In this document: positions 16,306 to 24,317 of the stretch, one piece after another | Layout of the letters: every line of letters begins with the position of its first letter | How positions within the stretch are numbered: position 1 is the stretch's first letter | From: Streptomyces sp. NBC_01381 | GTDB taxonomy: Bacteria > Actinomycetota > Actinomycetes > Streptomycetales > Streptomycetaceae | Length of the DNA: 64,000 nt | Assembly: GCF_026340305.1 (NCBI RefSeq) | Contig: NZ_JAPEPI010000003.1 | Span: 496,001 to 560,000, forward strand | Direction of reading: 5' to 3' | Translations under genes and position numbers: made by a program | The notes under the pieces: generated by a model | Database searches by the model: none | What the model saw: the letters and a program-made list of their open reading frames with translations, nothing else | Told to the model about the DNA's origin: nothing

Positions 16306-16614
16306 ATGCTGCCGCCCGAACTGCCTCCGCTGCCCGCACTGACCCGCGCCGAGGGCGAGTTGATCGACCGGTACCTCGAAGTGGTCGATCTGCTGGGCCG
16401 GATCAACCCCGCCCGCGCGTCCGACACGTACGGCGGACTGCGCGCCGCCCAGGCCCTGGTCGGCAGCGCCACCGCGCTGCGGGACGCGCTGACGTTGATG
16501 CACCAGCGGGGCGAGACCGCCGTGCACGCACCGACGTTGGCGCGGGCGCTGCGCGTGCTCGACGGGGAGCGGCGGTCCTGCCGGGTCACCGTCCCGCCCC
16601 CTTCGGCGCCCTGA
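16306..16614 (+). CDS. small protein co-transcribed with clpP (102 aa)
   Basis: I do not recognise this protein. MLPPELPPLPALTRAEGELI leads to two amphipathic helices (DRYLEVVDLLGRINP and AAQALVGSATALRDALTLM) and a basic C-terminus. A GAGGTG site at 16292-16297 serves ATG 16306; a GTG three bases earlier is possible. Tight linkage to clpP and the helical make-up raise the idea of an adaptor, but nothing in the sequence proves it. Confidence 0.65.
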   Translation: MLPPELPPLPALTRAEGELIDRYLEVVDLLGRINPARASDTYGGLRAAQALVGSATALRDALTLMHQRGETAVHAPTLARALRVLDGERRSCRVTVPPPSAP

Positions 16615-16954
16615 TTCCCCATCAAGTCGGCTGCCCGGCAGGGCTGTAGCCGTCCGGGGCCGGTCTCAAACGGACCAGACGGGCTACCCCGTTCGGCGTA
16701 GCAGGTCGTCGTCAACGGGGTCGGTCACAGGTGCGTCAGCGGTGTACGCGACGGCCGGAATGACTCCTTCCGGTGCTGGTAGAGCGATCGTCGAGCCCTG
16801 CGAAGGGTGCCCTTATCCGGCGTTGTCCACCTGAACGGTTCAGCCGTGAGGAGCCTCACAAAACGCCGTTTCGGCTCGGTTTTCTCGCCGTTGACGGGTC
16901 AAGATCCCTTCCGACGACAAGCCCCCGCCACAGCGGCGGGGCGGTCCGGGCGGA

Positions 16955-17138
16955 CGCCGAGTCCTGCCGCCGCCCGGATGCCCGGTCGACATCGGTGCAC
17001 CGGCAGGAGTGGAGGACCCAGGCACGACGGGTCGGTCCGGAAGGTCCGGACAACGGCCCTTGGGGTGAAGCCGCACACCGCGGCCGGGCAACTTTGTCAG
17101 CCCGAATCCGACAGGTCATCCTTCACAGGCGGCTGACG
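16955..17138 (+). ncRNA. c-di-AMP (ydaO/yuaA-type) riboswitch
   Basis: The leader has the marks of the ydaO class: GGCAGGAG followed by GGACCCA (17002-17019), GGGGTGAA at 17062-17069, and the 3' core CCCGAATCCGACAGG from 17101 with AGGCGGC shortly after. It directly precedes an NlpC/P60 hydrolase, the commonest target of this class in Streptomyces, where c-di-AMP binding turns expression off. The order of blocks fits; exact ends are estimated. Confidence 0.75.
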
Positions 17139-17149
17139 AAGGGTTGCGC

Positions 17150-17623
17150 ATGACCGCGCTGAATCATGTTCCGTCGCTGCTCACCAGGGCCGGTTGCGCA
17201 TCGGCTCTCACGCTCGCCGTCGTCGGCGGCACCCTCGTGGCTCCAGGGCTCACGACGGAGGCCCAGGCCGCGACACACGGAACGAAGGCCCTGAAGATCG
17301 CTGCGTCCAAGAAGGGCTCGCCCTACCGCTACGGCGCCGCGGGGCCCAACCGGTTCGACTGCTCGGGCCTGACGCTCTACTCGTTCAAGCGCGCCGGCAA
17401 GAAGCTCCCGCGCACCGCCGCACAGCAGTACAACAAGACCCGGCACGTCTCCGCGTCCAACCGCTCACGCGGCGACCTGGTCTTCTTCCACTCCGGCCGG
17501 AACGTCTACCACGTCGGCATCTACGCGGGTAAGGGCCGGATCTGGCACGCCCCGAAGTCGAACACCGTGGTGCGGCTCGAGAAGATCTGGAGCAAGAGCG
17601 TCTCGTACGGCAGGGTGCGCTGA
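17150..17623 (+). CDS. secreted NlpC/P60 cell-wall hydrolase
   Basis: This is a peptidoglycan endopeptidase cleaving the D-Glu to diamino acid bond. A signal peptide ends near AQAATH (residue 41). The papain-like core has Cys71 in RFDCSGL, His121 in YHVGIY and His133 as the third residue. No LysM or SH3 domain is present, so at 157 residues it is a minimal enzyme. The ATG at 17150 has GAAGGG upstream. It is controlled by the riboswitch just before it. Confidence 0.92.
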   Translation: MTALNHVPSLLTRAGCASALTLAVVGGTLVAPGLTTEAQAATHGTKALKIAASKKGSPYRYGAAGPNRFDCSGLTLYSFKRAGKKLPRTAAQQYNKTRHVSASNRSRGDLVFFHSGRNVYHVGIYAGKGRIWHAPKSNTVVRLEKIWSKSVSYGRVR

Positions 17624-17719
17624 CCTGCCGCCGGGCGGCGGCGGCCGGCCCTTCGGCCGGCGTCGTCGCCCGGCGCGTCCGCCGCGCTTGGCGCGCGCCG
17701 ACCCGGATACTCGTGCGGC

Positions 17720-18253
17720 ATGGCCGACGACAATGGCTCCCACGCCGCTCACGACACCCGCAACGAGACGCCGTTCGAGCGCGCGGACCGCAACTTCTCG
17801 GAGATCCTCCAGGAGTTGAGGGTCACGCAGACCGGCGTGCAGATCCTCTTCGCCTTCCTGCTGACCCTCGCCTTCACGCCCCGCTTCCGGACCCTGGACG
17901 ACGTGCAGCGCGCCACCTACGTCACCACGCTGCTGCTCGCCGTCCTTGCGGCGGCCCTGTTCACGGCGCCGGCCGCGGTGCATCGGGCGCTGTTCCAGCA
18001 GCGTGCCAAACCGCTGATCGTGCGGGTCTCTTCGCAGCTCGCCAGGGCCGGCATGGCCGTCCTGATGTTCGCCCTCGCCGGATCGGTGCTCCTGGTCGTG
18101 GACGTGGCGGTGGGCCGCACCGGCGGGATCATCGCGAGCGCGGGCACGCTGCTCGTGTGCGGGGGCCTGTGGGGCGTGCTCCCCCGCGTACTCCCCCGCC
18201 TGGCCCGCCGCACGGCCGCGCGGCAGGACGTCACGCCAGAGCCGCCTCGATGA
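17720..18253 (+). CDS. DUF6328-type membrane protein
   Basis: A polar 40-residue N-terminus (ERADRNFSEILQELRVTQTG) precedes four hydrophobic segments in pairs. The EILQELRVTQTGVQILFAFLLTLAF block is characteristic of a small actinobacterial membrane family named DUF6328 whose role is unknown. The last 23 bases overlap the convergent LysE gene. Confidence 0.75.
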   Translation: MADDNGSHAAHDTRNETPFERADRNFSEILQELRVTQTGVQILFAFLLTLAFTPRFRTLDDVQRATYVTTLLLAVLAAALFTAPAAVHRALFQQRAKPLIVRVSSQLARAGMAVLMFALAGSVLLVVDVAVGRTGGIIASAGTLLVCGGLWGVLPRVLPRLARRTAARQDVTPEPPR

Positions 18254-18857
18254 GCAGCACCAGGCCGAGGACGCTCAGCGCGCCGCCGGTGACACCCTCG
18301 ATCGCCCGGGCGGTACGCGGCCGGCGCAGCCAGCGGCCGAGCCGGTCCACCAGAAGCGCGACGACCGGGAACCACACCAGGGCGAGCGCCACGATGATGG
18401 ACGCCAGCAGCAGCGTCCTGGGCATCGCGGGGCTCCCCGCGGGCACGAACTGGGGCAGCACGCTGAGGAACGTGATGGGTGCCTTGGGGTTGAGGGCATT
18501 GGTGAGGAACCCCTGCCGCAGGCTGCCGCCCACCGCCTTCTCCTCCTCCCCCGGCGCACCGGCACCCCGCACCGGCCGCGCCACCGACCGCAGGGCGCGG
18601 TAGCCCAGGTAGAGCACATAGCCGCCGCCGACGATCTGCAGCGCCCGGAAGAGGGTCGGCACCGCCGCGAGCACCGCCGCGACCCCGGCCACCGCGAGCG
18701 CCGTGTGCACCAGGAGCCCGCCCGCGACACCGATCGCGCAGGTGACCCCGGCGCGGCGGGAGGCGATGGCGTTGCGCACCACCACGGCGAAGTCGGCGCC
18801 CGGCATGGCGACCATGCCCGCGGCGACTCCGGTGAAGGCGACCAGTTGTGCGTCCAT
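18231..18857 (-). CDS. LysE/RhtB-family amino-acid exporter
   Basis: Six membrane segments are predicted over 208 residues. GMVAMPGADFAVVVRNAI and TNALNPKAPITFLSVLPQFV (the NPK motif) are diagnostic for LysE/RhtB exporters. The start is the ATG at 18857. It is divergent from a LysR regulator, the standard export-regulation arrangement, and shares an operator region with it. The substrate cannot be deduced. Confidence 0.9.
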   Translation of the reverse strand: MDAQLVAFTGVAAGMVAMPGADFAVVVRNAIASRRAGVTCAIGVAGGLLVHTALAVAGVAAVLAAVPTLFRALQIVGGGYVLYLGYRALRSVARPVRGAGAPGEEEKAVGGSLRQGFLTNALNPKAPITFLSVLPQFVPAGSPAMPRTLLLASIIVALALVWFPVVALLVDRLGRWLRRPRTARAIEGVTGGALSVLGLVLLIEAALA

Positions 18858-18877
18858 GGCCCCAGCCTGCCGTTCTT

Positions 18878-18924
18878 CTGCCTTCAGCAGGTATGTGGAA
18901 TATCCTGTGTCTGCCTTAAGCAGG
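18878..18924. promoter_or_regulatory. paired CTGC-N5-GCAG operators between lysE-type and LysR genes
   Basis: Two near-identical palindromes, CTGCCTTCAGCAGG (18878-18891) and CTGCCTTAAGCAGG (18911-18924), are spaced 33 bp start to start, about three helical turns. They lie between the divergent starts. A tandem site on one helix face is what a LysR tetramer needs. Confidence 0.7.
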
Positions 18925-18975
18925 CGTTTACCCCCACGCCGACGGCCCGCCGCGGCGGGAGACACGGGAGACACC

Positions 18976-19887
18976 ATGTACGACCCGACGCGGCTCGCCG
19001 CACTGGTGGCGGTCTCCGAGGCCGGGTCGATCACCCGCGCCGCCGAGCGCCTCGGCTACACCGTGCCCGCCCTCTCCCAGCAGCTGGCCAAGCTGGAGCG
19101 GGAGGCGGGCACCCCGCTCCTCGTCCGGCATCACCGCGGGGCGCGGCTGACCGGTGCGGGCGAGCTGCTGCTGGCCCGGGCGCGCCGGGTCCTGGACGAG
19201 ATGGAGCGGGCGCGGCACGAACTGGCCCAGCTGTCGGGCCTGTCCGGCGGCCGGCTGCGCGTGGGGACCTTCACCACGGCAGGCATCCATCTGGTGCCGC
19301 CCGCGCTGACCGCGTTCCGCCGTGCCCATCCGGACATCGAGCTGACGCTGCGGGGCTATGAGCCGCCGCTCGGTGTGGCTGCCGTCGCGGCGGGCGAGGT
19401 CGACCTGGCGCTCACGCACACCTATGAGCCGTCGGATCCGGTGCCGTTGCCCGCGTCCGTGAGCGCGGAGCCGGTCCTGGTCGAGGAGTTGGTCCTGGTG
19501 ACCTCGCCCGGGCACGCGCTGGCGGGCCTCTCGTCGCGGCTGCCGCTCGCCGAGCTCGCCGGGCAGCCGCTGATCAGCATGGCGCCGACGCATCCGCCCC
19601 GGCACGGCGTGGAGTCGGCGCTCGCACGGGCCGGGGCGACCCCCTCGGTGCTTGTCGAGACTCCGGGCTACGCGCTGGTGTGCGCGCTGGTCAGCGCCGG
19701 TCTCGGCGTCGCCGTCGTACCGGAGATGGTGGCGCGGACGGCGGCCACCCCGGTGGGGGTCCGGCCGCTGGAGCCGGGAAGTCTCCGCCGTACGATCTCG
19801 GTCGTCCACCGCACCGACGGTTCGCACCCGGCGGCCGACACCTTCCGGGCCCTGCTCCGTGGGGCGTTCGGGCGCTCAGCGGGTTGA
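18976..19887 (+). CDS. LysR-family regulator of the adjacent exporter
   Basis: The N-terminal winged helix (residues 1-60) includes AALVAVSEAGSITRAAERLG and VPALSQQLAKLEREAG. The C-terminal 210 residues form the effector-binding domain starting LRVGTFTTAGIHLVP. The ATG at 18976 has GGGAG upstream. Divergent placement implies control of the LysE-type gene, probably with an amino acid as inducer. The 3' end overlaps the convergent ATPase gene by 12 bp. Confidence 0.92.
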   Translation: MYDPTRLAALVAVSEAGSITRAAERLGYTVPALSQQLAKLEREAGTPLLVRHHRGARLTGAGELLLARARRVLDEMERARHELAQLSGLSGGRLRVGTFTTAGIHLVPPALTAFRRAHPDIELTLRGYEPPLGVAAVAAGEVDLALTHTYEPSDPVPLPASVSAEPVLVEELVLVTSPGHALAGLSSRLPLAELAGQPLISMAPTHPPRHGVESALARAGATPSVLVETPGYALVCALVSAGLGVAVVPEMVARTAATPVGVRPLEPGSLRRTISVVHRTDGSHPAADTFRALLRGAFGRSAG

Positions 19888-20337
19888 GGACGAGGGCGAC
19901 GGCACCTCGCCCCGGACCGCCCCCGTCCACGGCAGCGCGATCCAGACGGTCTTGCCGCCTTCGGGGGTGGGGGTGACCGAGAGTCTGCCGCCGCATTCGA
20001 CGGTCAGCCAGCGGATGATCACCATGCCGCGGCCGTTGTCCTGCTGGACGGCGGCGGGCAGCCGCTTGGGGTAGCGGGGGTGACTGTCGGTGACGCCGAT
20101 GCGCAGCTGCTCCTCGCGGTCCAGCTCGATGCCCACGGTGAAGGTGGGCGACTGTCCGAGGGTGTGCTGCACGGCGTTGGTGGCCAGTTCGGAGACGATG
20201 AGCCGGACCGTGTCGGCCACTTCGGCGTCGCCGGGCAGGCCCCACTCCGTGAGGACGTTCGACACGTACTTCCGGGCCGCGGAGACCGAGGCAGGATCGC
20301 TCGGCAGAGTGACGGATGCTTCCTGAAGGTCTGCCAT
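19876..20337 (-). CDS. HATPase-domain regulatory protein (anti-sigma/serine kinase-like)
   Basis: The GHKL ATP-binding fold is shown by the N-box LIVSELATNAVQHT, the G1 region GVTDSHPRYP and NGRGMVIIRWLT. There is no histidine-phosphorylation domain, so it resembles the anti-sigma-factor kinases such as RsbW. In Streptomyces such genes sit beside XRE-DUF5753 and DUF397 genes, as here. It is divergent from the XRE gene across 270 bp. Confidence 0.85.
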   Translation of the reverse strand: MADLQEASVTLPSDPASVSAARKYVSNVLTEWGLPGDAEVADTVRLIVSELATNAVQHTLGQSPTFTVGIELDREEQLRIGVTDSHPRYPKRLPAAVQQDNGRGMVIIRWLTVECGGRLSVTPTPEGGKTVWIALPWTGAVRGEVPSPSSSTR

Positions 20338-20607
20338 GGCGACGCTGTCCCTTTCCCACCGGGACTGGACTCCGACTCGTAGCGGAAGGCACGAGGACAG
20401 TCCCGGAATGGTGCTTCGCGCCAGACTGCCACTACTGGGCCCCTCACGTGTGGCGATCCACCGAGATGTGCATATATCTGTCGCTCAAAGCGGTGAACTC
20501 TGCTACGACAGACCGTATTTGGGCGCGAGACCGGCACTTCCTCTACTGTCGCCCGTGAGAGACCGGGGGAGGCCGGAAAATGAGGCTCCGTCGGAAAGGA
20601 GACGGAC

Positions 20608-21468
20608 ATGCAGCACGGTCCCGCGGTGCGCCGCCGCAAGCTCGGCGCCGAACTGCGTGCGCTGCGCACGCTCGCGGGGCTCACCAGCGGCCAGGCCGCG
20701 AGCCGGGTCGGCTGGCACCAGTCGAAGGTGAGCCGGATCGAGACCGGGCGTAGCGGTGTCAAGGCCGCGGACGTACATCTCCTCCTCGACGCGTACGAGG
20801 TGAAGGATGCCCAACTCCGCCAGTTGCTGGTGGCGTTGGCGGGCGCCGACGACCGCGGCGGGCGTCACCACTGGTGGCACGCCTACCGCGGGCTGCTGCC
20901 ACCGGCGTACCGCGATTTCATCAGTCTGGAATCACAGGCCTGCCGCGTCCGCACCCTGGAGACCAATGTCGTGCCCGGTCTGCTCCAGACGCCCGACTAC
21001 GCGCGAGCGGTGACCCGGGCCGCGCTGGACGGTCTGCCGGACGAGCAGGTGGACGCGCTGGTGGAGGTGCGTCTGGCCCGCCAGGACGTGCTGCGCGCGA
21101 GACGGCCGCTGCGACTGAGCGTGATCCTGGACGAATCGGTGCTGCACCGGCAGATCGGCGGGGCGCAGGTGCTCGCGGGGCAACTGAAGCGGATACAGGA
21201 GGCGGCACAGCTGCCCCATGTGCGGTTGCAGGTGCTGCCGTTCGCCGCGGGAGAGCACAGGGGACTCCTCGGTTCTTTCGTTATCTTCTCATTTCCGAAC
21301 ATTGCTGATCTGGATGTGGTTGTTCTCGACCATTTGACGAGTAGCCTCTACCTCGAACGGAAAGAAGACCTCCAGGCATACACGGATGCCTTCAACTCCC
21401 TTCTAGGACAAGCACTTTCACCCGAGGAATCAACGGATCACATCGCCGGGATAGGTGACGGCGCGTAA
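20608..21468 (+). CDS. XRE regulator with DUF5753 domain
   Basis: The helix-turn-helix is at residues 8-65 (LRTLAGLTSGQAASRVGWHQ, then VSRIETGRS). The C-terminal DUF5753 part begins near YRDFISLESQACRVRTLE and includes VPGLLQTPDYARAV and RLARQDVL. These proteins regulate development or antibiotic genes together with a DUF397 partner. GGAGACGGAC precedes the ATG. It forms a two-gene operon with the DUF397 gene 9 bp downstream. Confidence 0.93.
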   Translation: MQHGPAVRRRKLGAELRALRTLAGLTSGQAASRVGWHQSKVSRIETGRSGVKAADVHLLLDAYEVKDAQLRQLLVALAGADDRGGRHHWWHAYRGLLPPAYRDFISLESQACRVRTLETNVVPGLLQTPDYARAVTRAALDGLPDEQVDALVEVRLARQDVLRARRPLRLSVILDESVLHRQIGGAQVLAGQLKRIQEAAQLPHVRLQVLPFAAGEHRGLLGSFVIFSFPNIADLDVVVLDHLTSSLYLERKEDLQAYTDAFNSLLGQALSPEESTDHIAGIGDGA

Positions 21469-21477
21469 GGGGGCACC

Positions 21478-21702
21478 ATGACTGCATTGCCTCGGTACGT
21501 ATCCGACAGCACGTCTCTGCACGGCGCACGGTGGCAGCGCAGCACCCACAGCAACGGAATGAACAACTGCGTCGAGACAGCCCCGCTGACTTCAGGGCCG
21601 AAGTCGGGACTGCTCGCCGTGCGCGACTCCAAGCACACCGCAGGGCCCGCCCTGCTCTTCCCGCACGCCACCTGGGAGGCCTTCGTCCACGGCCTCCGGT
21701 GA
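21478..21702 (+). CDS. DUF397-domain protein
   Basis: The 74-residue protein has the DUF397 blocks ARWQRSTHSNGMNNCVE, VRDSKHTAGPALLF and WEAFVHGLR. This is the BldB-type small partner of XRE-DUF5753 regulators, thought to oppose or assist them. GGGGGC lies before the ATG. It converges on bioF. Confidence 0.92.
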   Translation: MTALPRYVSDSTSLHGARWQRSTHSNGMNNCVETAPLTSGPKSGLLAVRDSKHTAGPALLFPHATWEAFVHGLR

Positions 21703-21720
21703 CGGGCGGACCCCCGGTGA

Positions 21721-22863
21721 CTACCGGGGTGCGGTGCGGCTGATCACTCGTACGGCATCGGCAATCTGCGCGCCGGTGAGATCCGCACGGGCGGTCAGCC
21801 GCAACCGCGAGATGCCGTCGGGGACCGACGGCGGACGGAAACAGCCGACGGCCAGGCCCGCGCCGCGGCAGCCGGCGGCCCAGCACACGGCGGCCTCCGG
21901 CGACGGGGCGCGCACCGAGACGACGGCCGCGTCGGGGCGCACCGACTGCAGACCTTCCGCCGTGAGGCGTTCATGCAGCTCGGCCGCGACCGCGCGGGCC
22001 CGCGCCGCCCGCTCGGGCTCGGCGCGCAGCAGCCGCAGGGCGGCCAGCGCGGCACCGACGGCTGCCGGGGCGAGCCCCGTGTCGAAGATGAAGGTGCGGG
22101 CCGCGTTGATCAGGTGGTCGATGACCTTGGCGGGGCCGAGCACCGCGCCGCCCTGGCTGCCGAAGGACTTCGACAGGGTGACCGTGGCCACGGTGTGCGG
22201 GCTGCCCGCGAGCCCGGCCGCCTGCGGTGCGCCGCGGCCGCCGTCGCCGAGCACGCCGAGGCCATGGGCGTCATCCACGATCAGACCGGCGCCGAACTCA
22301 CCGGCGGCTGCGGAGAGTTCGGCCAGCGGGGCCGCGTCGCCGTCCACCGAGAAGACCGTGTCCGACACGACGACCGCCGGGCCGCGATGGCCGTCGAGCG
22401 TCTTGCGCACCGCGGCGGGATCGGAGTGCGGAACCACCTGGGTCGTGCCGCGCGCGAGGCGGCAGCCGTCGATCAGCGAGGCGTGGTTGCCCCCGTCGGA
22501 GACGATCAGCGAGCCGTGCGGGGCGAGCGCCGTGACCGCGGCGAGGTTCGCGGCGTATCCGGAGGACAGCACGAGGGCGGACTCGAAGCCGCAGAACTCG
22601 GCGAGTTCGCGCTCAAGGTCCGCGTGCAGCTCGGTGGATCCCGTCACCAGGCGCGATCCGGTCGCCCCGCCGCCCCAGCGGCGCGCCGCGGCCGCCGCGC
22701 CCTCGGTGATCTCGGGGTGCCGCGCCAGGCCCAGGTAGTCGTTGCTCGCCAGGTCGAGGAGGCCGGGAGCGTCAGCGGGGCGGGGACGCAGAGTGCGGAC
22801 AAGGCCGGCCCGTGCGCGCAGGCTCGCCTGCTCGTCGATCCAGTCGAACGGCGAGCTCGCCAT
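21721..22863 (-). CDS. bioF: 8-amino-7-oxononanoate synthase
   Basis: BioF condenses pimeloyl thioester and alanine in a PLP-dependent reaction, the first biotin-ring step. The PLP lysine is in TLSKSFGSQGG; LASNDYLGLARH and DDAHGLGVLG are typical of alpha-oxoamine synthases. The ATG at 22863 has a perfect GGAGGAA seven bases upstream and gives 380 residues. It is divergent from bioB-bioA-bioD. Confidence 0.95.
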   Translation of the reverse strand: MASSPFDWIDEQASLRARAGLVRTLRPRPADAPGLLDLASNDYLGLARHPEITEGAAAAARRWGGGATGSRLVTGSTELHADLERELAEFCGFESALVLSSGYAANLAAVTALAPHGSLIVSDGGNHASLIDGCRLARGTTQVVPHSDPAAVRKTLDGHRGPAVVVSDTVFSVDGDAAPLAELSAAAGEFGAGLIVDDAHGLGVLGDGGRGAPQAAGLAGSPHTVATVTLSKSFGSQGGAVLGPAKVIDHLINAARTFIFDTGLAPAAVGAALAALRLLRAEPERAARARAVAAELHERLTAEGLQSVRPDAAVVSVRAPSPEAAVCWAAGCRGAGLAVGCFRPPSVPDGISRLRLTARADLTGAQIADAVRVISRTAPR

Positions 22864-22894
22864 GGGATTCCTCCGGGGCATGGTCAGGGGCCGG

Positions 22895-22936
22895 TTGCGG
22901 ACAGTGGGGTTGCGGACGGTGCGTTTGTAGACAGTG
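22895..22936. promoter_or_regulatory. three 15-bp-period direct repeats in the bioF/bioB intergenic region
   Basis: TTGCGGACAGTG (22895-22906), TTGCGGACGGTG (22910-22921) and TTGTAGACAGTG (22925-22936) follow each other at a strict 15-bp step. They lie 32-73 bp upstream of the bioF start. They may be binding sites for a biotin regulator (BioQ-like in actinobacteria), though I do not recognise the sequence as a known operator. Confidence 0.6.
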
Positions 22937-23054
22937 CACAGACCCTAGCCGTCCGGCCACCAGGCCAGGATGTGGCAATACCCACACCTCAAAGCGTTTC
23001 TGTTGTGCGAACTCTCCTTGGAAAGGCAGGCTCTCGTACGTAAGGATCAGCGCC

Positions 23055-24317
23055 ATGGATCTGCTGAACACGCTGGTGGACAAGGGGCTTCGGCGCGAGC
23101 TGCCGACCCGTGAAGAGGCGCTGGCCGTGCTGGCCACCTCCGACGACGAGCTGCTCGACGTGGTGTCGGCCGCCGGGAAGGTACGGCGCCAGTGGTTCGG
23201 GCGACGGGTGAAGCTCAACTATCTGGTCAATCTCAAGTCGGGCCTGTGCCCCGAGGACTGCTCGTACTGTTCGCAACGCCTCGGCTCCACGGCCGGGATC
23301 CTCAAGTACACCTGGCTGAAGCCCGACGAGGCCTCGCAGGCCGCCGCCGCGGGTGTCGCGGGCGGCGCCAAGCGGGTCTGCCTGGTCGCCAGCGGCCGCG
23401 GGCCGACGGACCGTGACGTCGACCGGGTCTCGCAGACCATCGAGGCGATCAAGGAGCAGAACGAGGGCATCGAGGTGTGTGCCTGCCTCGGTCTGCTCTC
23501 CGCGGGCCAGGCGGACAAACTGCGCACGGCGGGCGCGGACGCGTACAACCACAATCTGAATACGTCCGAGGGCACGTACGGCGAGATCACCACGACCCAC
23601 ACCTACGCCGACCGCGTGGACACGGTGCAGCAGGCGCAGGCCGCGGGCCTGTCCGCCTGCTCGGGTCTGATCGCGGGCATGGGCGAGACGGACGAGGACC
23701 TCGTGGACGTGGTCTACGCGCTGCGCGACCTCGACCCCGACTCGGTGCCGGTCAACTTCCTGATCCCCTTCGAGGGCACCCCGCTGGCCAAGGAGTGGAA
23801 CCTCACCCCGCAGCGCTGTCTGCGCATCCTCGCGATGGTCCGCTTTGTCTGCCCCGATGTGGAGGTACGCATCGCGGGCGGCCGCGAGGTGCATCTGCGC
23901 ACGATGCAGCCGCTCGCCCTGCACCTCGCCAACTCGATCTTCCTCGGCGACTACTTGACCAGTGAGGGCCAGGCGGGCAAGACCGACCTGGAGATGATCG
24001 CGGACGCCGGCTTCGAGGTCGAGGGCGCGGGCACCGTGACGCTGCCGGAGCACCGGGCGGACGCGATCGCGGCGGCCGGGTGCGGGTCGCACGGCGAGGT
24101 CGGGGGTGGCTGCGGGTCGCACGGGGAGAGTGGAGGCGGCTGCGGGTCGCACGGCGGGGGCGGTTGCGGTCCCTGTGGTTCGTCCGAGCCGTCGGAGCCG
24201 TCCGTGGCCGCGGCGGCTTCGGTGGCCTCGGAGAGCCCCGAGAGCTCCGAGGTGCGTACGGATCTGGTGGCCGTACGCCGCCGGGGAGCGGGAACGGATC
24301 TGGCGCCCAATGCCTGA
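23055..24317 (+). CDS. bioB: biotin synthase with Cys/His-rich C-terminal tail
   Basis: This radical-SAM enzyme inserts sulfur into dethiobiotin. The 4Fe-4S cysteines are C65, C69 and C72 (CPEDCSYC); YNHNLNTSEGTYGEI and VNFLIPFEGTPL are family signatures and the catalytic core ends near residue 335. Then comes a tail with CGSHG at 343-347, 353-357 and 363-367 and CGPC at 371-374, an acidic stretch and the conserved end VAVRRRGAGTDLAPNA. The repeats could bind metal or supply iron-sulfur ligands. The gene is 420 residues, longer than most BioB proteins, and overlaps bioA by eight bases. Confidence 0.96.
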   Translation: MDLLNTLVDKGLRRELPTREEALAVLATSDDELLDVVSAAGKVRRQWFGRRVKLNYLVNLKSGLCPEDCSYCSQRLGSTAGILKYTWLKPDEASQAAAAGVAGGAKRVCLVASGRGPTDRDVDRVSQTIEAIKEQNEGIEVCACLGLLSAGQADKLRTAGADAYNHNLNTSEGTYGEITTTHTYADRVDTVQQAQAAGLSACSGLIAGMGETDEDLVDVVYALRDLDPDSVPVNFLIPFEGTPLAKEWNLTPQRCLRILAMVRFVCPDVEVRIAGGREVHLRTMQPLALHLANSIFLGDYLTSEGQAGKTDLEMIADAGFEVEGAGTVTLPEHRADAIAAAGCGSHGEVGGGCGSHGESGGGCGSHGGGGCGPCGSSEPSEPSVAAAASVASESPESSEVRTDLVAVRRRGAGTDLAPNA

